Assembly (NCBI GenBank): GCA_028284005.1
Contig: JANQSO010000008.1
Location: 161,201 to 225,200, forward strand
Direction of reading: 5' to 3'
From: Flavobacteriaceae bacterium
GTDB taxonomy: Bacteria > Bacteroidota > Bacteroidia > Flavobacteriales > Flavobacteriaceae
Length of the DNA: 64,000 bases
Below the pieces are notes generated by a model that searched no databases, was not told where the DNA came from, and worked only from the letters and a program-made list of their open reading frames with translations. Made by a program: the position numbers and the translations under genes. Positions 52,871 through 61,819 of this stretch are shown piece by piece; position 1 is the stretch's first letter; every line of letters begins with the position of its first letter.

Positions 52871-52939
52871 ATGGTTCAGGAGTTTGTCCAAAACGCCTTG
52901 GGCTTAACTCCAAATGTTGTAGTGAGATTCTGTTTCTAA
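52871..52939 (+). repeat. Direct repeat copy 2: stray 3-prime end of a TonB receptor gene
   Basis: Copy of 49641-49709 with four transitions, still ending in a stop codon but with no gene attached upstream. The remaining 52940-53123 stretch holds no gene. Confidence 0.92.
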
Positions 52940-53123
52940 AGCAAAGTCTCAAAAAATTAGTATCTTTAATATCATATATTTCCCCTAACTGGTCTAAGGA
53001 GTATTATTGGGAATTTTCTTAGCCATCTCCCCGATTTTTTAATAAAACAAATTGTTTCATACCATTGACAATGGTTTGCAGACTATTTATAGTATTGTTT
53101 ACTAACCCGTTAAAAATTAAATT

Positions 53124-54515
53124 ATGCCGTTTTACACAAAACTAAAGATCAGAAAAAGGGACAGTGCAGCCATGAAAGTGAAAAAGCTACGTGTAGCATC
53201 AAGAATACAGGAACTTCAAGCGGCCATAAAAAAACATATTAACGATTCATTGTCTAATCCGGATGGCCAAAAAAGTGTTAGGATCGCCACCTGGAACATC
53301 CGGGATTTTGGAGCTGGAAAGTATAAGGGAAGAGACTTTGAAGCGCTTTATTATATTGCAGAGATCATTTCTCATTTTGATATTGTGGCACTCCAGGAGG
53401 TCCGTTCTGATCTTAAGGAATTTGAGCGCCTTAAAAAAATACTTGGGCCGGATTGGAAATATATGGCAACTGATGTAACTGACGGCAATGCCGGTAATGG
53501 AGAACGTATGGTATTTCTTTACAACCGCCGAATAGTACAATTTAACAACATTGTAGGGGAACTAACCCTTAGGGAAGAAGGTAAAATTAAAGCCGCATTT
53601 GGGGAACGTATTAAACTGGAACAAGGGATACAGGTACAACTGCCTGATAATGCATCATCGCTTTCGGGCACCTATAAAGCAAGGCTAAAGACTACAAAAA
53701 ACGGTACAAAAAAACTTGCGGCAGACCTTGAGATCCCGTTACCTGATAAAACAAACGTAGAACTTCCGGAAGGAGCCAGTCTGGTTGTAGTGAAGAATAC
53801 TGTAGTTACAAGCCCCGATCGGGGAAAAGCTACTGTGACTATCCCTAAAAACATTGGAGGAGAAAAATACCGGTTACGCTTTCCTGAAAATTCATTTGAC
53901 GATTCCCTGCGGCAGTTTGCCCGTACTCCCTTTCTTATCTCTTTCCAGTCCGGATGGTTAAAAATAAACCTTTGTACCGTACATATCTATTACGGTGATG
54001 CCAGTGATGAAAAAAAGCTTGAGCAGAGGCGCAGTGAGATAGAACAGTTAACTGCTGCCCTGGCAGAAAAGGCAAAAGGCGAATTCAAGAACGATTCCGA
54101 ATCTTTCCTGGGGGTTTTGGGAGATTTCAATATCATTGGTAAAGGCCATCCCACTATGGAAGCACTGGAATCCAACGATTTTGTTATCCCGGATGAACTA
54201 AAGTCCATTCCAGGTTCGAATGTATCGAGAACCATGGCATATGACCAGATCGCTTTTTGGAAACCATCCCGGGTTACCGAATATGCACGCCTGGATATTA
54301 AAGGCGCCAATATATTTGATTTTTATGAACATGTCTTCACACTTGATGACGAAGCTGTATTTCGGGGAGAATCGGATAACGGTTTAAAACCCTCTTCAAA
54401 ATACAGTACCTGGCGTACCTATAAAATGTCCGATCATTTACCAATGTGGATCGAACTGCGAACTGACTTCAGTGATGAGTACCTTGAAAAAATTAAATCG
54501 ACTGATGTATCTTAA
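53124..54515 (+). CDS. Endonuclease/exonuclease/phosphatase-family protein
   Basis: 463 aa without a signal peptide. The EEP fold motifs are ATWNIRDFG (about 54), IVALQEVRSD (catalytic Glu near 93), GDFNIIGKGHP (about 333) and SDHLPMWIEL (about 437). A 100-residue, Lys-rich insert (about 145-250) sits between the first and second halves of the domain. The family cleaves DNA, RNA, phospholipids or inositol phosphates; the substrate cannot be told. Monocistronic, with a terminator downstream. Confidence 0.85.
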   Translation: MPFYTKLKIRKRDSAAMKVKKLRVASRIQELQAAIKKHINDSLSNPDGQKSVRIATWNIRDFGAGKYKGRDFEALYYIAEIISHFDIVALQEVRSDLKEFERLKKILGPDWKYMATDVTDGNAGNGERMVFLYNRRIVQFNNIVGELTLREEGKIKAAFGERIKLEQGIQVQLPDNASSLSGTYKARLKTTKNGTKKLAADLEIPLPDKTNVELPEGASLVVVKNTVVTSPDRGKATVTIPKNIGGEKYRLRFPENSFDDSLRQFARTPFLISFQSGWLKINLCTVHIYYGDASDEKKLEQRRSEIEQLTAALAEKAKGEFKNDSESFLGVLGDFNIIGKGHPTMEALESNDFVIPDELKSIPGSNVSRTMAYDQIAFWKPSRVTEYARLDIKGANIFDFYEHVFTLDDEAVFRGESDNGLKPSSKYSTWRTYKMSDHLPMWIELRTDFSDEYLEKIKSTDVS

Positions 54516-54554
54516 CCTTTTCCTATGCTAATTCTAGCAAATCACAAGAAAAAA

Positions 54555-54580
54555 GCCCACTCTGTTAAAGTGGGCCTTAC
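54555..54580. terminator. Short GC-rich hairpin between convergent genes
   Basis: Arms GCCCACT (54555-54561) and AGTGGGC (54569-54575). A-rich before it and CTT after it: a plausible shared terminator of the EEP gene and the convergent DUF4397 gene. Confidence 0.65.
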
Positions 54581-54608
54581 ATTACATCAATCTAACAATC
54601 TACGGTTC

Positions 54609-55616
54609 TTATCTTTTCAGAAATTTTTTAGAACCTATAACAGTGGAACCATCCATAATACTTAGCTGATAAACACCAGATCTAAGTGAGCTAATATTTA
54701 TTGTATCTTCAACAAGTAGTAAGTTATTCTGCGAAATTGTACGTCCTAACATATCCGTAATTGCTATTGTATAATCTGCCAGATCAAGTCCGTTGACCGC
54801 AACACTCAACCTGTCTGTAGCAGGATTGGGATAGATAGCAAAACTTGTTACATCAAAATCATCCACTCCAAGAGGCGCAGAAGGTAATTCTAATAATGCT
54901 CCACCTAAAGGACTTGCTGCAAACAACCCGAAAGCAGGCCCATTAGAATTTTGAGAAGGATCTAAAAACCCTGAAGCTACAACAACAAGCGCCGCGCCAT
55001 CCAGCGTAAGAGTTGCTAAAGGAGCCGAAAAAGCAGCAACTCCTGTTGCCCCGGTTTCATCTCGTATTTCCAGTACATAATCAGCGGTAGGTAATTCTAA
55101 ATATCCCTGGTATTCTGTATATGAAATGTCATCTACAATAGTACCTGCTCCAACACCAGTTTCAACAACATCTACCGTAGGAGCATCTGTTGAACCATGA
55201 TGTACCAGTACATCTACATTTGCAGGGTCTGAAGCTGCTTCACGCCCCATCGCATAGATCTGAAGGCCAAGCGGTGGTGCTGGATCATATCCTGTTCCAC
55301 TTACAATACCGTCTGCTATCACAATATAGGTTTCGTTTTCTGTTAATGTAACAGGCACTGTTAATAGTGCATCAGCAACACTGGCACTATTTCCCGGGGC
55401 AATAGACAATTCTATTTCAACACCGGCCGGAAGGTCAAGAAAAGCGGTAGCAGTACGAAAAGCAAAATTGTCTATCGCATTTGCTGCGTCCACATAAACA
55501 TCTACTTCTGCTGCAGCTGCATCTGCAGAGTTGTGTATCACTTGTACACGTGCGGTTTGAGAAACTGCAGTAGCCGAGATCAAAGCTACTGCAAAAATTT
55601 GTAATAAGTTTTTCAT
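54609..55616 (-). CDS. DUF4397 protein with T9SS C-terminal sorting domain
   Basis: 335 aa. A signal peptide (1-19, AVSQ) is followed by two DUF4397 modules (about 22-115 and 125-245, ARVQVIHNSADAAAAEVDVYV and NVDVLVHHGSTDAPTVDVV), a repeated beta-sandwich. The last 75 residues (FAIYPNPATDRLSV, LGRTI, LRSGVYQLSI) are the type A sorting signal of the type IX secretion system, so the protein should be exported and attached to or released from the cell surface. Function unknown. Confidence 0.92.
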   Translation of the reverse strand: MKNLLQIFAVALISATAVSQTARVQVIHNSADAAAAEVDVYVDAANAIDNFAFRTATAFLDLPAGVEIELSIAPGNSASVADALLTVPVTLTENETYIVIADGIVSGTGYDPAPPLGLQIYAMGREAASDPANVDVLVHHGSTDAPTVDVVETGVGAGTIVDDISYTEYQGYLELPTADYVLEIRDETGATGVAAFSAPLATLTLDGAALVVVASGFLDPSQNSNGPAFGLFAASPLGGALLELPSAPLGVDDFDVTSFAIYPNPATDRLSVAVNGLDLADYTIAITDMLGRTISQNNLLLVEDTINISSLRSGVYQLSIMDGSTVIGSKKFLKR

Positions 55617-55953
55617 AGCGTTATGTTTTAAAGTTTGTCAAATATATGCAAAAAAAATATTTTGTTTAATCTTTTTTAAAAAAAGTTTAACAAAATATTA
55701 TAAATAGCTGTTAATCAGTTAAATGAATTGTAGTGAAAATCTTACTTTAAGTGAGTTTTAGTCTAAAACCGGGAATTTTGAGTTTTCGGAATTATGTATA
55801 CTAAAGAGGCTGGCTAAAGAATCTTATCCAATCTAAAAAGGAAAGAGTCCTCTTTATTTTCTAATATGAAGTAATTTCCAAGAGTACTTAAACACAATGT
55901 AATACAGACCCGTACTACATCATAAAAATTTAATAAGCTTAGTAAAAATGTAG
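55617..55953. other. Intergenic region with a possible promoter and a long hairpin
   Basis: 337 AT-rich bases without a gene. A minus-strand TATATTTG box (55639-55646) lies 23 bases before the DUF4397 gene and is its likely promoter. TAAAGAGG near 55802 can pair with CCTCTTTA near 55850, a weak candidate terminator for the persulfide dioxygenase gene. No ORF or tRNA seen. Confidence 0.5.
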
Positions 55954-57339
55954 TTAAGCAACTACGGGGATGCCTGCTTCCTTAATAGCTCTAAATCCTC
56001 CCGCAACATCCACTACATTATGGATACCACGACTCTTTAGAATTGAAACTGCAATTACGGAGCGATATCCTCCCAAACAATGCACAAAGAAGGTCTTGTC
56101 CTGGGGAAAGGCATCTAAATGATCATTTATAAAGCTTAGAGGAGTGTGCACTGCTTCGGGAATATGGGCTTCCTTAAATTCACCATCGTTACGAACATCA
56201 AAAACGGGAGCATTTTGTTCTACTTTCTGCTTTAGTGTCTCGGCGGAAACAGACTCCATTGTATCGATTTCTTTTCCGGAAGCTGTCCAAGCTTCAACTC
56301 CGCCTTCCAGATAACCTAATGTATTATCAAAACCTACCCTGGAAAGCCGAGTAACAGCTTCTTCCTCTTTTCCTGTAGGAGTTACTAATAAAATTGGCTG
56401 TTGTACGTCTGCTATCAATGCTCCTACCCAAGGTGCAAAACCACCATGTAACCCAATAAAAATAGAACGGGGAATATGCCCTTTGATAAAATCACTCTGA
56501 TGGCGTACGTCCAATACAAGAGCACCACTGCTATTTGCTAATTGTTCAAATACTTCGGGAGATAATTTTTGCGTTCCTCGAGAAAGCACCTTATCAATAT
56601 CATCATAGCCTTCCTTATTCATCTTTACATTCAGAGGAAAATATACCGGGGGTGGTAACAATCCTTCGGTAACCTCTTTAATAAATTCTTCCTTAGACAT
56701 ATCTGCACGCAATGCATAATTCATTTTCTTTTGGTTACCCAAAGTGTCTACGGTTTCTTTCATCATATTCTTACCGCAAGCAGAACCGGCTCCATGGGCA
56801 GGATATACAATAACATCATCTGCCAAAGGCATGATTTTGTTACGAAGGCTGTCATACAATATGCCCGCAAGATCCTCCTGAGTGATCTCATCGGCCTTCT
56901 GAGCCAGGTCCGGCCTTCCCACATCTCCCAAAAATAGAGTATCACCGCTAAAGATGGCATGGTCATTCCCTTGCTCATCTTTCAACAAATATGTTGTACT
57001 TTCCATTGTATGGCCGGGTGTATGAAGAACTACAATCTTTAATTTTCCAATGGTAAACTCTTGTCCGTCCTTAGCAATGGTAGCTTCAAAAGAAGGATTT
57101 GCATTAGGGCCGTATATTATAGGGGCTCCTGTTTCTTTGGAGAGTGTTACATGGCCACTTACAAAATCTGCATGAAAATGTGTTTCAAAAATATACTTGA
57201 TATCTGCGTTGTCACGCTTAGCACGTTCCAGGTAAGGTTTTGTTTCTCTAAGAGGGTCTATGATCGCAGCTTCACCCTCGCTTTCAATATAATAAGCTCC
57301 TTGTGCCAGGCATCCAGTATAAATTTGTTCTATATTCAT
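55954..57339 (-). CDS. MBL-fold persulfide dioxygenase-like protein with two rhodanese domains
   Basis: 461 aa from the ATG at 57337-57339 (MNIEQIYTGCLAQGAYY). An ATG 18 bases upstream lies inside the promoter box and is rejected. The N-terminal metallo-beta-lactamase domain (1-235) has the ETHFHADFVSGH metal site, HTPGHTMES and GDTLFLGDVGRPDL, as in ETHE1/glyoxalase-II-like persulfide dioxygenases. Two rhodanese domains follow. The first (about 260-350) lacks the catalytic Cys (LVTPTGKEE); the second (about 365-460) keeps it in VHCLGGYRS. Likely oxidises sulfane sulfur in the cytosol. Confidence 0.9.
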   Translation of the reverse strand: MNIEQIYTGCLAQGAYYIESEGEAAIIDPLRETKPYLERAKRDNADIKYIFETHFHADFVSGHVTLSKETGAPIIYGPNANPSFEATIAKDGQEFTIGKLKIVVLHTPGHTMESTTYLLKDEQGNDHAIFSGDTLFLGDVGRPDLAQKADEITQEDLAGILYDSLRNKIMPLADDVIVYPAHGAGSACGKNMMKETVDTLGNQKKMNYALRADMSKEEFIKEVTEGLLPPPVYFPLNVKMNKEGYDDIDKVLSRGTQKLSPEVFEQLANSSGALVLDVRHQSDFIKGHIPRSIFIGLHGGFAPWVGALIADVQQPILLVTPTGKEEEAVTRLSRVGFDNTLGYLEGGVEAWTASGKEIDTMESVSAETLKQKVEQNAPVFDVRNDGEFKEAHIPEAVHTPLSFINDHLDAFPQDKTFFVHCLGGYRSVIAVSILKSRGIHNVVDVAGGFRAIKEAGIPVVA

Positions 57340-57356
57340 AAATTTTGAATTTTGCA

Positions 57357-57364
57357 CAAAGATA
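57357..57364 (-). promoter_or_regulatory. TATCTTTG promoter box of the persulfide dioxygenase gene
   Basis: Minus-strand TAnnTTTG followed by TGCA, 17 bases before the chosen ATG, giving a leader of about 10 nt and deciding the start. Confidence 0.6.
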
Positions 57365-57491
57365 GTAATTGTTAGAATTCAAAAAATTAACCTTTTACAA
57401 ATGTTGTATCATTTTTCACATAATTTTCACATATCCCGTTTGAAGTTCTTGTATATTTAGCAAAATCAATTTTCCACATAATTATTCCATT

Positions 57492-58514
57492 ATGAAATAT
57501 CTACTCGTATCACTTCTAACTGTACTTGCAGTTTCATGTAATTCGGCTCAAAACTCTGCATCCAAAACTATTTCAGAGAACCTAAGCCGAACTGATTATG
57601 CGAAAACAATTACTGCCGAAGAATTAAAAACACATCTTTATATATTTGCAGATGATGCAATGAAAGGCCGAATGACAGGCCAGAAGGGACAAAAGCTTGC
57701 AGCGGAATATCTTCGTAATTTTTATATGGATGAAGGCATTCCTTCTCCAATTGAAGAAAAGAACTATTACCAGAACATTCCTGCCAGTTATTTTGAACGA
57801 ATGAGTGATCCAAAAGATTCCGAAAATGTAGTGGCTTTTATTAAAGGTTCCGAAAAACCGGATGAAATAATTGTTCTTTCTGCGCATTATGACCACGTAG
57901 GGGTAGATGAAGATGGAAACATCTATAATGGTGCCGATGACGACGGAAGTGGTACCGTTGCATTATTAGAGATCGCCGAAGCTTTTCAGCAAGCCGTAAA
58001 AGATGGTAACGGCCCAAAGAGATCCATCTTATTTTTGCATGTTACCGGGGAAGAAATAGGTCTCTATGGTTCCAGGTACTATACCGAAAACCCAATCTTT
58101 CCATTAAAAAATACGGTTTGCAATTTAAATACGGATATGATTGGAAGGGTAGATCCCGATAAAACAGACAACCCAAATTATATATATCTTATTGGTAGTG
58201 ACAAGCTAAGTCAGGAATTACACGACCTTTCTGAAGAAGTAAATGAAAAATATATCAACCTGGAACTGGACTATAAATACAATGACGAGAATGACCCCAA
58301 CCGTTTTTATTACCGAAGCGACCATTACAATTTCGCAAAAAATAACATCCCGGTAATTTTCTACTTTAACGGAACCCACGAAGATTATCATAAGCCTACG
58401 GATACCGCGGATAAAATTGAATATGAACTACTTGCAAAAAGAGCACAGCTTATATTTCAAACTGCTTGGGAAGTAGCCAACCGGGAAGGGCGTATCACAG
58501 CAGATAAGTTGTAG
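57492..58514 (+). CDS. M28-family metallopeptidase lipoprotein
   Basis: 340 aa. The signal peptide ends in LAVSCNS, a lipobox (Cys at about 16), so it is probably a lipoprotein. The zinc peptidase domain has LSAHYDHVG (first His-Asp, about 132), NGADDDGSGTVALLE (bridging Asp), TGEEIGLYGS (catalytic Glu), NTDMIGRVD and a late THEDYHKPTDTADKI with the last His. It is an aminopeptidase of the M28 group acting in the periplasm or on the cell surface. Single gene. Confidence 0.93.
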   Translation: MKYLLVSLLTVLAVSCNSAQNSASKTISENLSRTDYAKTITAEELKTHLYIFADDAMKGRMTGQKGQKLAAEYLRNFYMDEGIPSPIEEKNYYQNIPASYFERMSDPKDSENVVAFIKGSEKPDEIIVLSAHYDHVGVDEDGNIYNGADDDGSGTVALLEIAEAFQQAVKDGNGPKRSILFLHVTGEEIGLYGSRYYTENPIFPLKNTVCNLNTDMIGRVDPDKTDNPNYIYLIGSDKLSQELHDLSEEVNEKYINLELDYKYNDENDPNRFYYRSDHYNFAKNNIPVIFYFNGTHEDYHKPTDTADKIEYELLAKRAQLIFQTAWEVANREGRITADKL

Positions 58515-58983
58515 GTTTTGAAATGGATCTATATAAAAAACCCTCTCTTTATATAAATAAAAGCTTTTAACCCATTTGGAGTAACTATCTTAAGGGGTAT
58601 AAAGTTTTGGGACCGCTGTTGTATCAAATAAACCATTTCAACAAATTTATACACCCTTTTAGCGAAAACAGCACTCACGAGTATTATTAAATTTACAGTA
58701 TTTGGAAAACTATACGTTTCTTTGTATTTGCAAAGCAAATAGATGGATTAAATTTCTTTGCAAGTAGAAATATCAATATCTTCTAACTATAAAAATCAAG
58801 ATCAAATAAATACTCTACATATATTCTATTTGACACTCCCCAAAAAAGATATTTCTTAACTGCAGAAGAATTACCATTAAAGCCTTAATTAGGAATTGGA
58901 CCATATATAACTAATTGTTATTCAACATCTTTTCTAACATGACATGGAAAAGGTATATATCGAATTAAAAATGAAGCTTTAAA
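58515..58983. other. Intergenic region before the LytTR cassette
   Basis: 469 AT-rich bases. A TATATAAA/TTTATATA hairpin (58530-58537 with 58548-58555) may terminate the peptidase gene. Copy A of the shared intergenic element lies at 58636-58670. A 12-codon reading frame (ATG 58944 to TAA 58980-58982) ends one base before the GTG of the LytTR gene and may be a coupled leader peptide. Confidence 0.5.
58636..58670 (+). repeat. Shared intergenic element, copy A (first half only)
   Basis: Pattern TTTCAACAAATTTATA, about ten variable bases, then TAGCGAAAAC. Copies B (59918) and C (61820) have the same start and spacing, plus a second half that A lacks. Confidence 0.75.
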
Positions 58984-59847
58984 GTGTTAAGGATATCCTA
59001 TTTCACTACCATTAATGAGAAATATTCTCCTATTTATTCTGTAGAATATGTACTGCTTTCCGGAATAATAGGTTCTGTTGTTGTATTTTTATTATTGTTC
59101 TTCTTTCAGCCTTTTGGAATTCATAAACACTCCTTTTACTGGAGGCTTTTCCTTTCATTAATTTATTCCACCATACCATTTCTTCTCTACTTTGTTTTCT
59201 TCCTTTTATTTAGAAAAAGAATTAAAAGAGGTATCTTCTTCTGGAGCTTAAGAGATGAGTTCTTATATTTTCTTCTCAATTTCTTCATTGCCGGAATTCT
59301 GGTTTATGGCTATTCATACCTTATTATGAATGTCCTGTTTCCTTATGAATTTACCATGGCCGAGAACTTCTTTCTAAAATCAATATACTATAGCTCTGTT
59401 ATCGGATTTATTATTTATCTACTCTCCAAAACACTGGATTTCTTTGCATATTTTTATATAACTGCGGACAATAGCGCCATAACATCGAGAAGTAGTTCTA
59501 AAAAAATGTTACGTTTTTTTTCAAATAGTAACAATGTTTTTAAATTCTACAGTTCTGAGATCTTGCTGATCGAATCTTCATTGAACAACACAATTGTTTA
59601 CCTGTCAAACGATCTCCGTATAGATAAAGTCCTTATTAAAAATGTTTCTTTAAAGGAAATTGAAAAAAAATATCCTTTTCCTAAATTCTCACTATTAAGG
59701 TGCCATAGATCTTTTTTAGTGAATTTTAATTATATAAAATTTATGAGAGGAAATTCCCGAACAACCATATTAAAATTAAAAGGAGGTCTTATAATTCCTG
59801 TCTCTCGTAAAAGGATTGGCCTATTAAAAAAGTTGCTTCAGAAGTAA
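58984..59847 (+). CDS. Membrane-bound LytTR-family DNA-binding regulator 1
   Basis: 287 aa starting at GTG. Four membrane segments (about 21-47, 54-76, 90-117 and 131-157) are followed by a short linker and a C-terminal LytTR domain (about 185-287): EILLIESSLNNTIVYLSND, LKEIEKKYPFPKFSLLRCHRSFLVNFNYI and the final KGGLIIPVSRKRIGLLKKLL. It would bind DNA while anchored in the inner membrane. It is a tandem paralog of the next gene, and precedes a LuxR-type gene and a giant repeat protein that they probably regulate. Confidence 0.9.
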   Translation: MLRISYFTTINEKYSPIYSVEYVLLSGIIGSVVVFLLLFFFQPFGIHKHSFYWRLFLSLIYSTIPFLLYFVFFLLFRKRIKRGIFFWSLRDEFLYFLLNFFIAGILVYGYSYLIMNVLFPYEFTMAENFFLKSIYYSSVIGFIIYLLSKTLDFFAYFYITADNSAITSRSSSKKMLRFFSNSNNVFKFYSSEILLIESSLNNTIVYLSNDLRIDKVLIKNVSLKEIEKKYPFPKFSLLRCHRSFLVNFNYIKFMRGNSRTTILKLKGGLIIPVSRKRIGLLKKLLQK

Positions 59848-59917
59848 AAAGGTGAATTTCTTTTTTTCAGTTATTTTTTCATCCACAGATATACCTCCGG
59901 ATTAAATTTTCTTCAAT

Positions 59918-59982
59918 TTTCAACGAATTTATATACCCCTTTAGCGAAAACACAATTTCAATATACCATCTAGGTATATTCG
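59918..59982 (+). repeat. Shared intergenic element, copy B
   Basis: TTTCAACGAATTTATA ... TAGCGAAAAC, then an inverted repeat AATATACC-atcta-GGTATATT (59960-59980) and TCG. It aligns over its whole length with copy C at 61820-61883. It lies between the two LytTR genes; the rest of that 276-base gap holds no supported gene. Confidence 0.85.
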
Positions 59983-60123
59983 CCCTGGCATATACTTAAT
60001 TCCTTTGGATAATAGCCGGAACACAGTTCCAGTACAAGAAAAGAAACCTGATGCTTCAAATTGGTTTGAGTTTTCTTCAAAAGAATACAAAAGGCACACA
60101 TCAGGCTTAAAGAGAATGTTACA

Positions 60124-60984
60124 ATGTTGCATTTGTACAATTTGTCTATTATCAATAAGAGGCTTTCTCCTATTTATTCCGCCAAACATATACTGCTTTC
60201 CGGAATAGCAGCCTCTATCGTTGTGTTTTTACTGTTGTTCTTCTTTCAGCCTTTTAGGATCTATGAACACTCTTTTCTTTGGAGGCTCTTCCTCTCTTTT
60301 ATATATTCCACAATACCGTTTCTTTTATATCTTTTATTTTACCTATTGTATAGAAGAAGAATAAGAAAAGGGCTTTTTTATTGGAGCCTGAGAGAAGAGT
60401 TTTTTTATTTCTTCATTAATTCTTTCATCGGTGGATTTTTGGTGTATGGCTATTCATACCTTATTATGAATGTCCTGTTTCCTTATGAATTTTTAATGCC
60501 AAAGAATTTTCTTTTGAAATCAATTTACTACAGCTTATTGTTTGGCCTTATCATCTATTTTTTCACCAAAACTTATAGTTTCCTTACTTATTTTTATGTT
60601 ACTACAAATAACGATTCCTTTAAAATTGAAAGCAACTCTGGTAAGACATTACTCTTTAATTCAAATAATGATGTTTATAAATTTAACTGTTCGGATATTA
60701 TATTAATACAATCTTCTTTAAATGATACGGTTATTTATCACACCAATAATAAAAAAATACTTACTACACTTTTAAAGAATACTTCTTTAAAACAAATTGA
60801 AGAAAAATACCCTTTTCCTCAATACTCGTTAATAAGGTGCCATAAATCTTTCTTAGTGAATTTTAATCATATATTATTCACCAGAGGAAATTCCAAGACC
60901 ACCATTTTAAAATTAAAAGGCGGTTTTGTAGTTCCTGTTTCACGTAACAAAATCAAATTTTTAAAAGATCTGCTTCAGAAATGA
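60124..60984 (+). CDS. Membrane-bound LytTR-family DNA-binding regulator 2
   Basis: 286 aa from ATG 60124, with the same layout as the preceding regulator: four membrane segments in the first 160 residues and a LytTR domain (about 185-286, DIILIQSSLNDTVIYHTNN, SLIRCHKSFLVNFNHI, GGFVVPVSRNKIKFLKDLL). The two genes align without long gaps at a constant 1140-base offset, and 48 bases (60445-60492) are identical to 59305-59352. The non-identical linkers suggest diverged specificity. It probably acts with its twin. Confidence 0.9.
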   Translation: MLHLYNLSIINKRLSPIYSAKHILLSGIAASIVVFLLLFFFQPFRIYEHSFLWRLFLSFIYSTIPFLLYLLFYLLYRRRIRKGLFYWSLREEFFYFFINSFIGGFLVYGYSYLIMNVLFPYEFLMPKNFLLKSIYYSLLFGLIIYFFTKTYSFLTYFYVTTNNDSFKIESNSGKTLLFNSNNDVYKFNCSDIILIQSSLNDTVIYHTNNKKILTTLLKNTSLKQIEEKYPFPQYSLIRCHKSFLVNFNHILFTRGNSKTTILKLKGGFVVPVSRNKIKFLKDLLQK

Positions 60985-61086
60985 AAAAAAAGTTCCCATT
61001 CATCCTTCTATTTTCCCGTTCATAAAAAACGCATTGATTGCCTTGGTTTATACCAATACATTTGATTTCAATAAAATAGTTATTAG

Positions 61087-61812
61087 ATGAAACGTGAAAT
61101 GATCAGGCAAAGCAATTTTAAATCTTCCGCATCCGGGGACGAGCAAATGGTCTATAAAAATATAAGCGGATTTGATATCCTGAACATAATAATATGGGAA
61201 TTTGATCTGGATTCGAAAGACTTCACATTATTGTCTCAAGACTTTGGATTTGAAAAGGCAGGCCGGATAAATTACAAGAAATTCACAAAAGCTATAAAGC
61301 CTTGTTACAGAAATTATTACTTCAATTTCTTTACAGAATTTCAGCATTTCATCAAAAATGACAAAACAGAAAATAGGGATTCGTATTCCTTACAGGCCAT
61401 TATACCCATGATCTTACACTATAAGGGATACTATCTATTTTCCCTGTATGCAGTCCCGGCTTTTAAAGGAGGAAGATTAAGCCAGTGGTATTTTATAGCG
61501 CTTCCCCTTAAAAAATATAATAATGAAAACCTGTCTGTACAGGTTCATAATAATTTTCAAAAAAATGGCACAGTTACTTCTCAAATTAAAAAAAAAGTAG
61601 CATCCCCTAAGCCATTGACAGAAAAGCAATACAACATTTTCAGGCTCTTATTACAAGGGTTTTCATCATATGAGATTGCAGAAATACTTAACAAGAAAAG
61701 GAACAACGTTTTAAAATACTATTCGCGTATCAATGACAAACTATCATCCTTTTTCGATATAAATTTTGCAACCGTAAAAGATGCTGTCGAATACTACAAA
61801 AAATCATTTTGA
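61087..61812 (+). CDS. LuxR-type HTH regulator
   Basis: 241 aa, soluble. The last 70 residues are a LuxR/GerE helix-turn-helix: PLTEKQYNIFRLLLQGFSSYEIAEILN followed by NVLKYYSRINDKLSSFF. The N-terminal 150 residues (for example SGFDILNIIIWEFDLDSKDFTLL) resemble a PAS-like sensory domain in layout, without a recognised ligand site. It lies 102 bases after the second LytTR gene and is followed by copy C of the shared element and the giant surface protein, suggesting a common regulatory unit. Confidence 0.85.
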   Translation: MKREMIRQSNFKSSASGDEQMVYKNISGFDILNIIIWEFDLDSKDFTLLSQDFGFEKAGRINYKKFTKAIKPCYRNYYFNFFTEFQHFIKNDKTENRDSYSLQAIIPMILHYKGYYLFSLYAVPAFKGGRLSQWYFIALPLKKYNNENLSVQVHNNFQKNGTVTSQIKKKVASPKPLTEKQYNIFRLLLQGFSSYEIAEILNKKRNNVLKYYSRINDKLSSFFDINFATVKDAVEYYKKSF

Positions 61813-61819
61813 TTATGCA

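Noticed and set aside
49641..52939. Insertion sequence between the direct repeats
   Set aside because: No transposase, no terminal inverted repeats; the repeats are gene ends of 69 bp, too long for target-site duplications.
59941..60208. Short frames on both strands between the LytTR genes
   Set aside because: They overlap the shared intergenic element and the start of the second LytTR gene, with no start context or recognisable protein.
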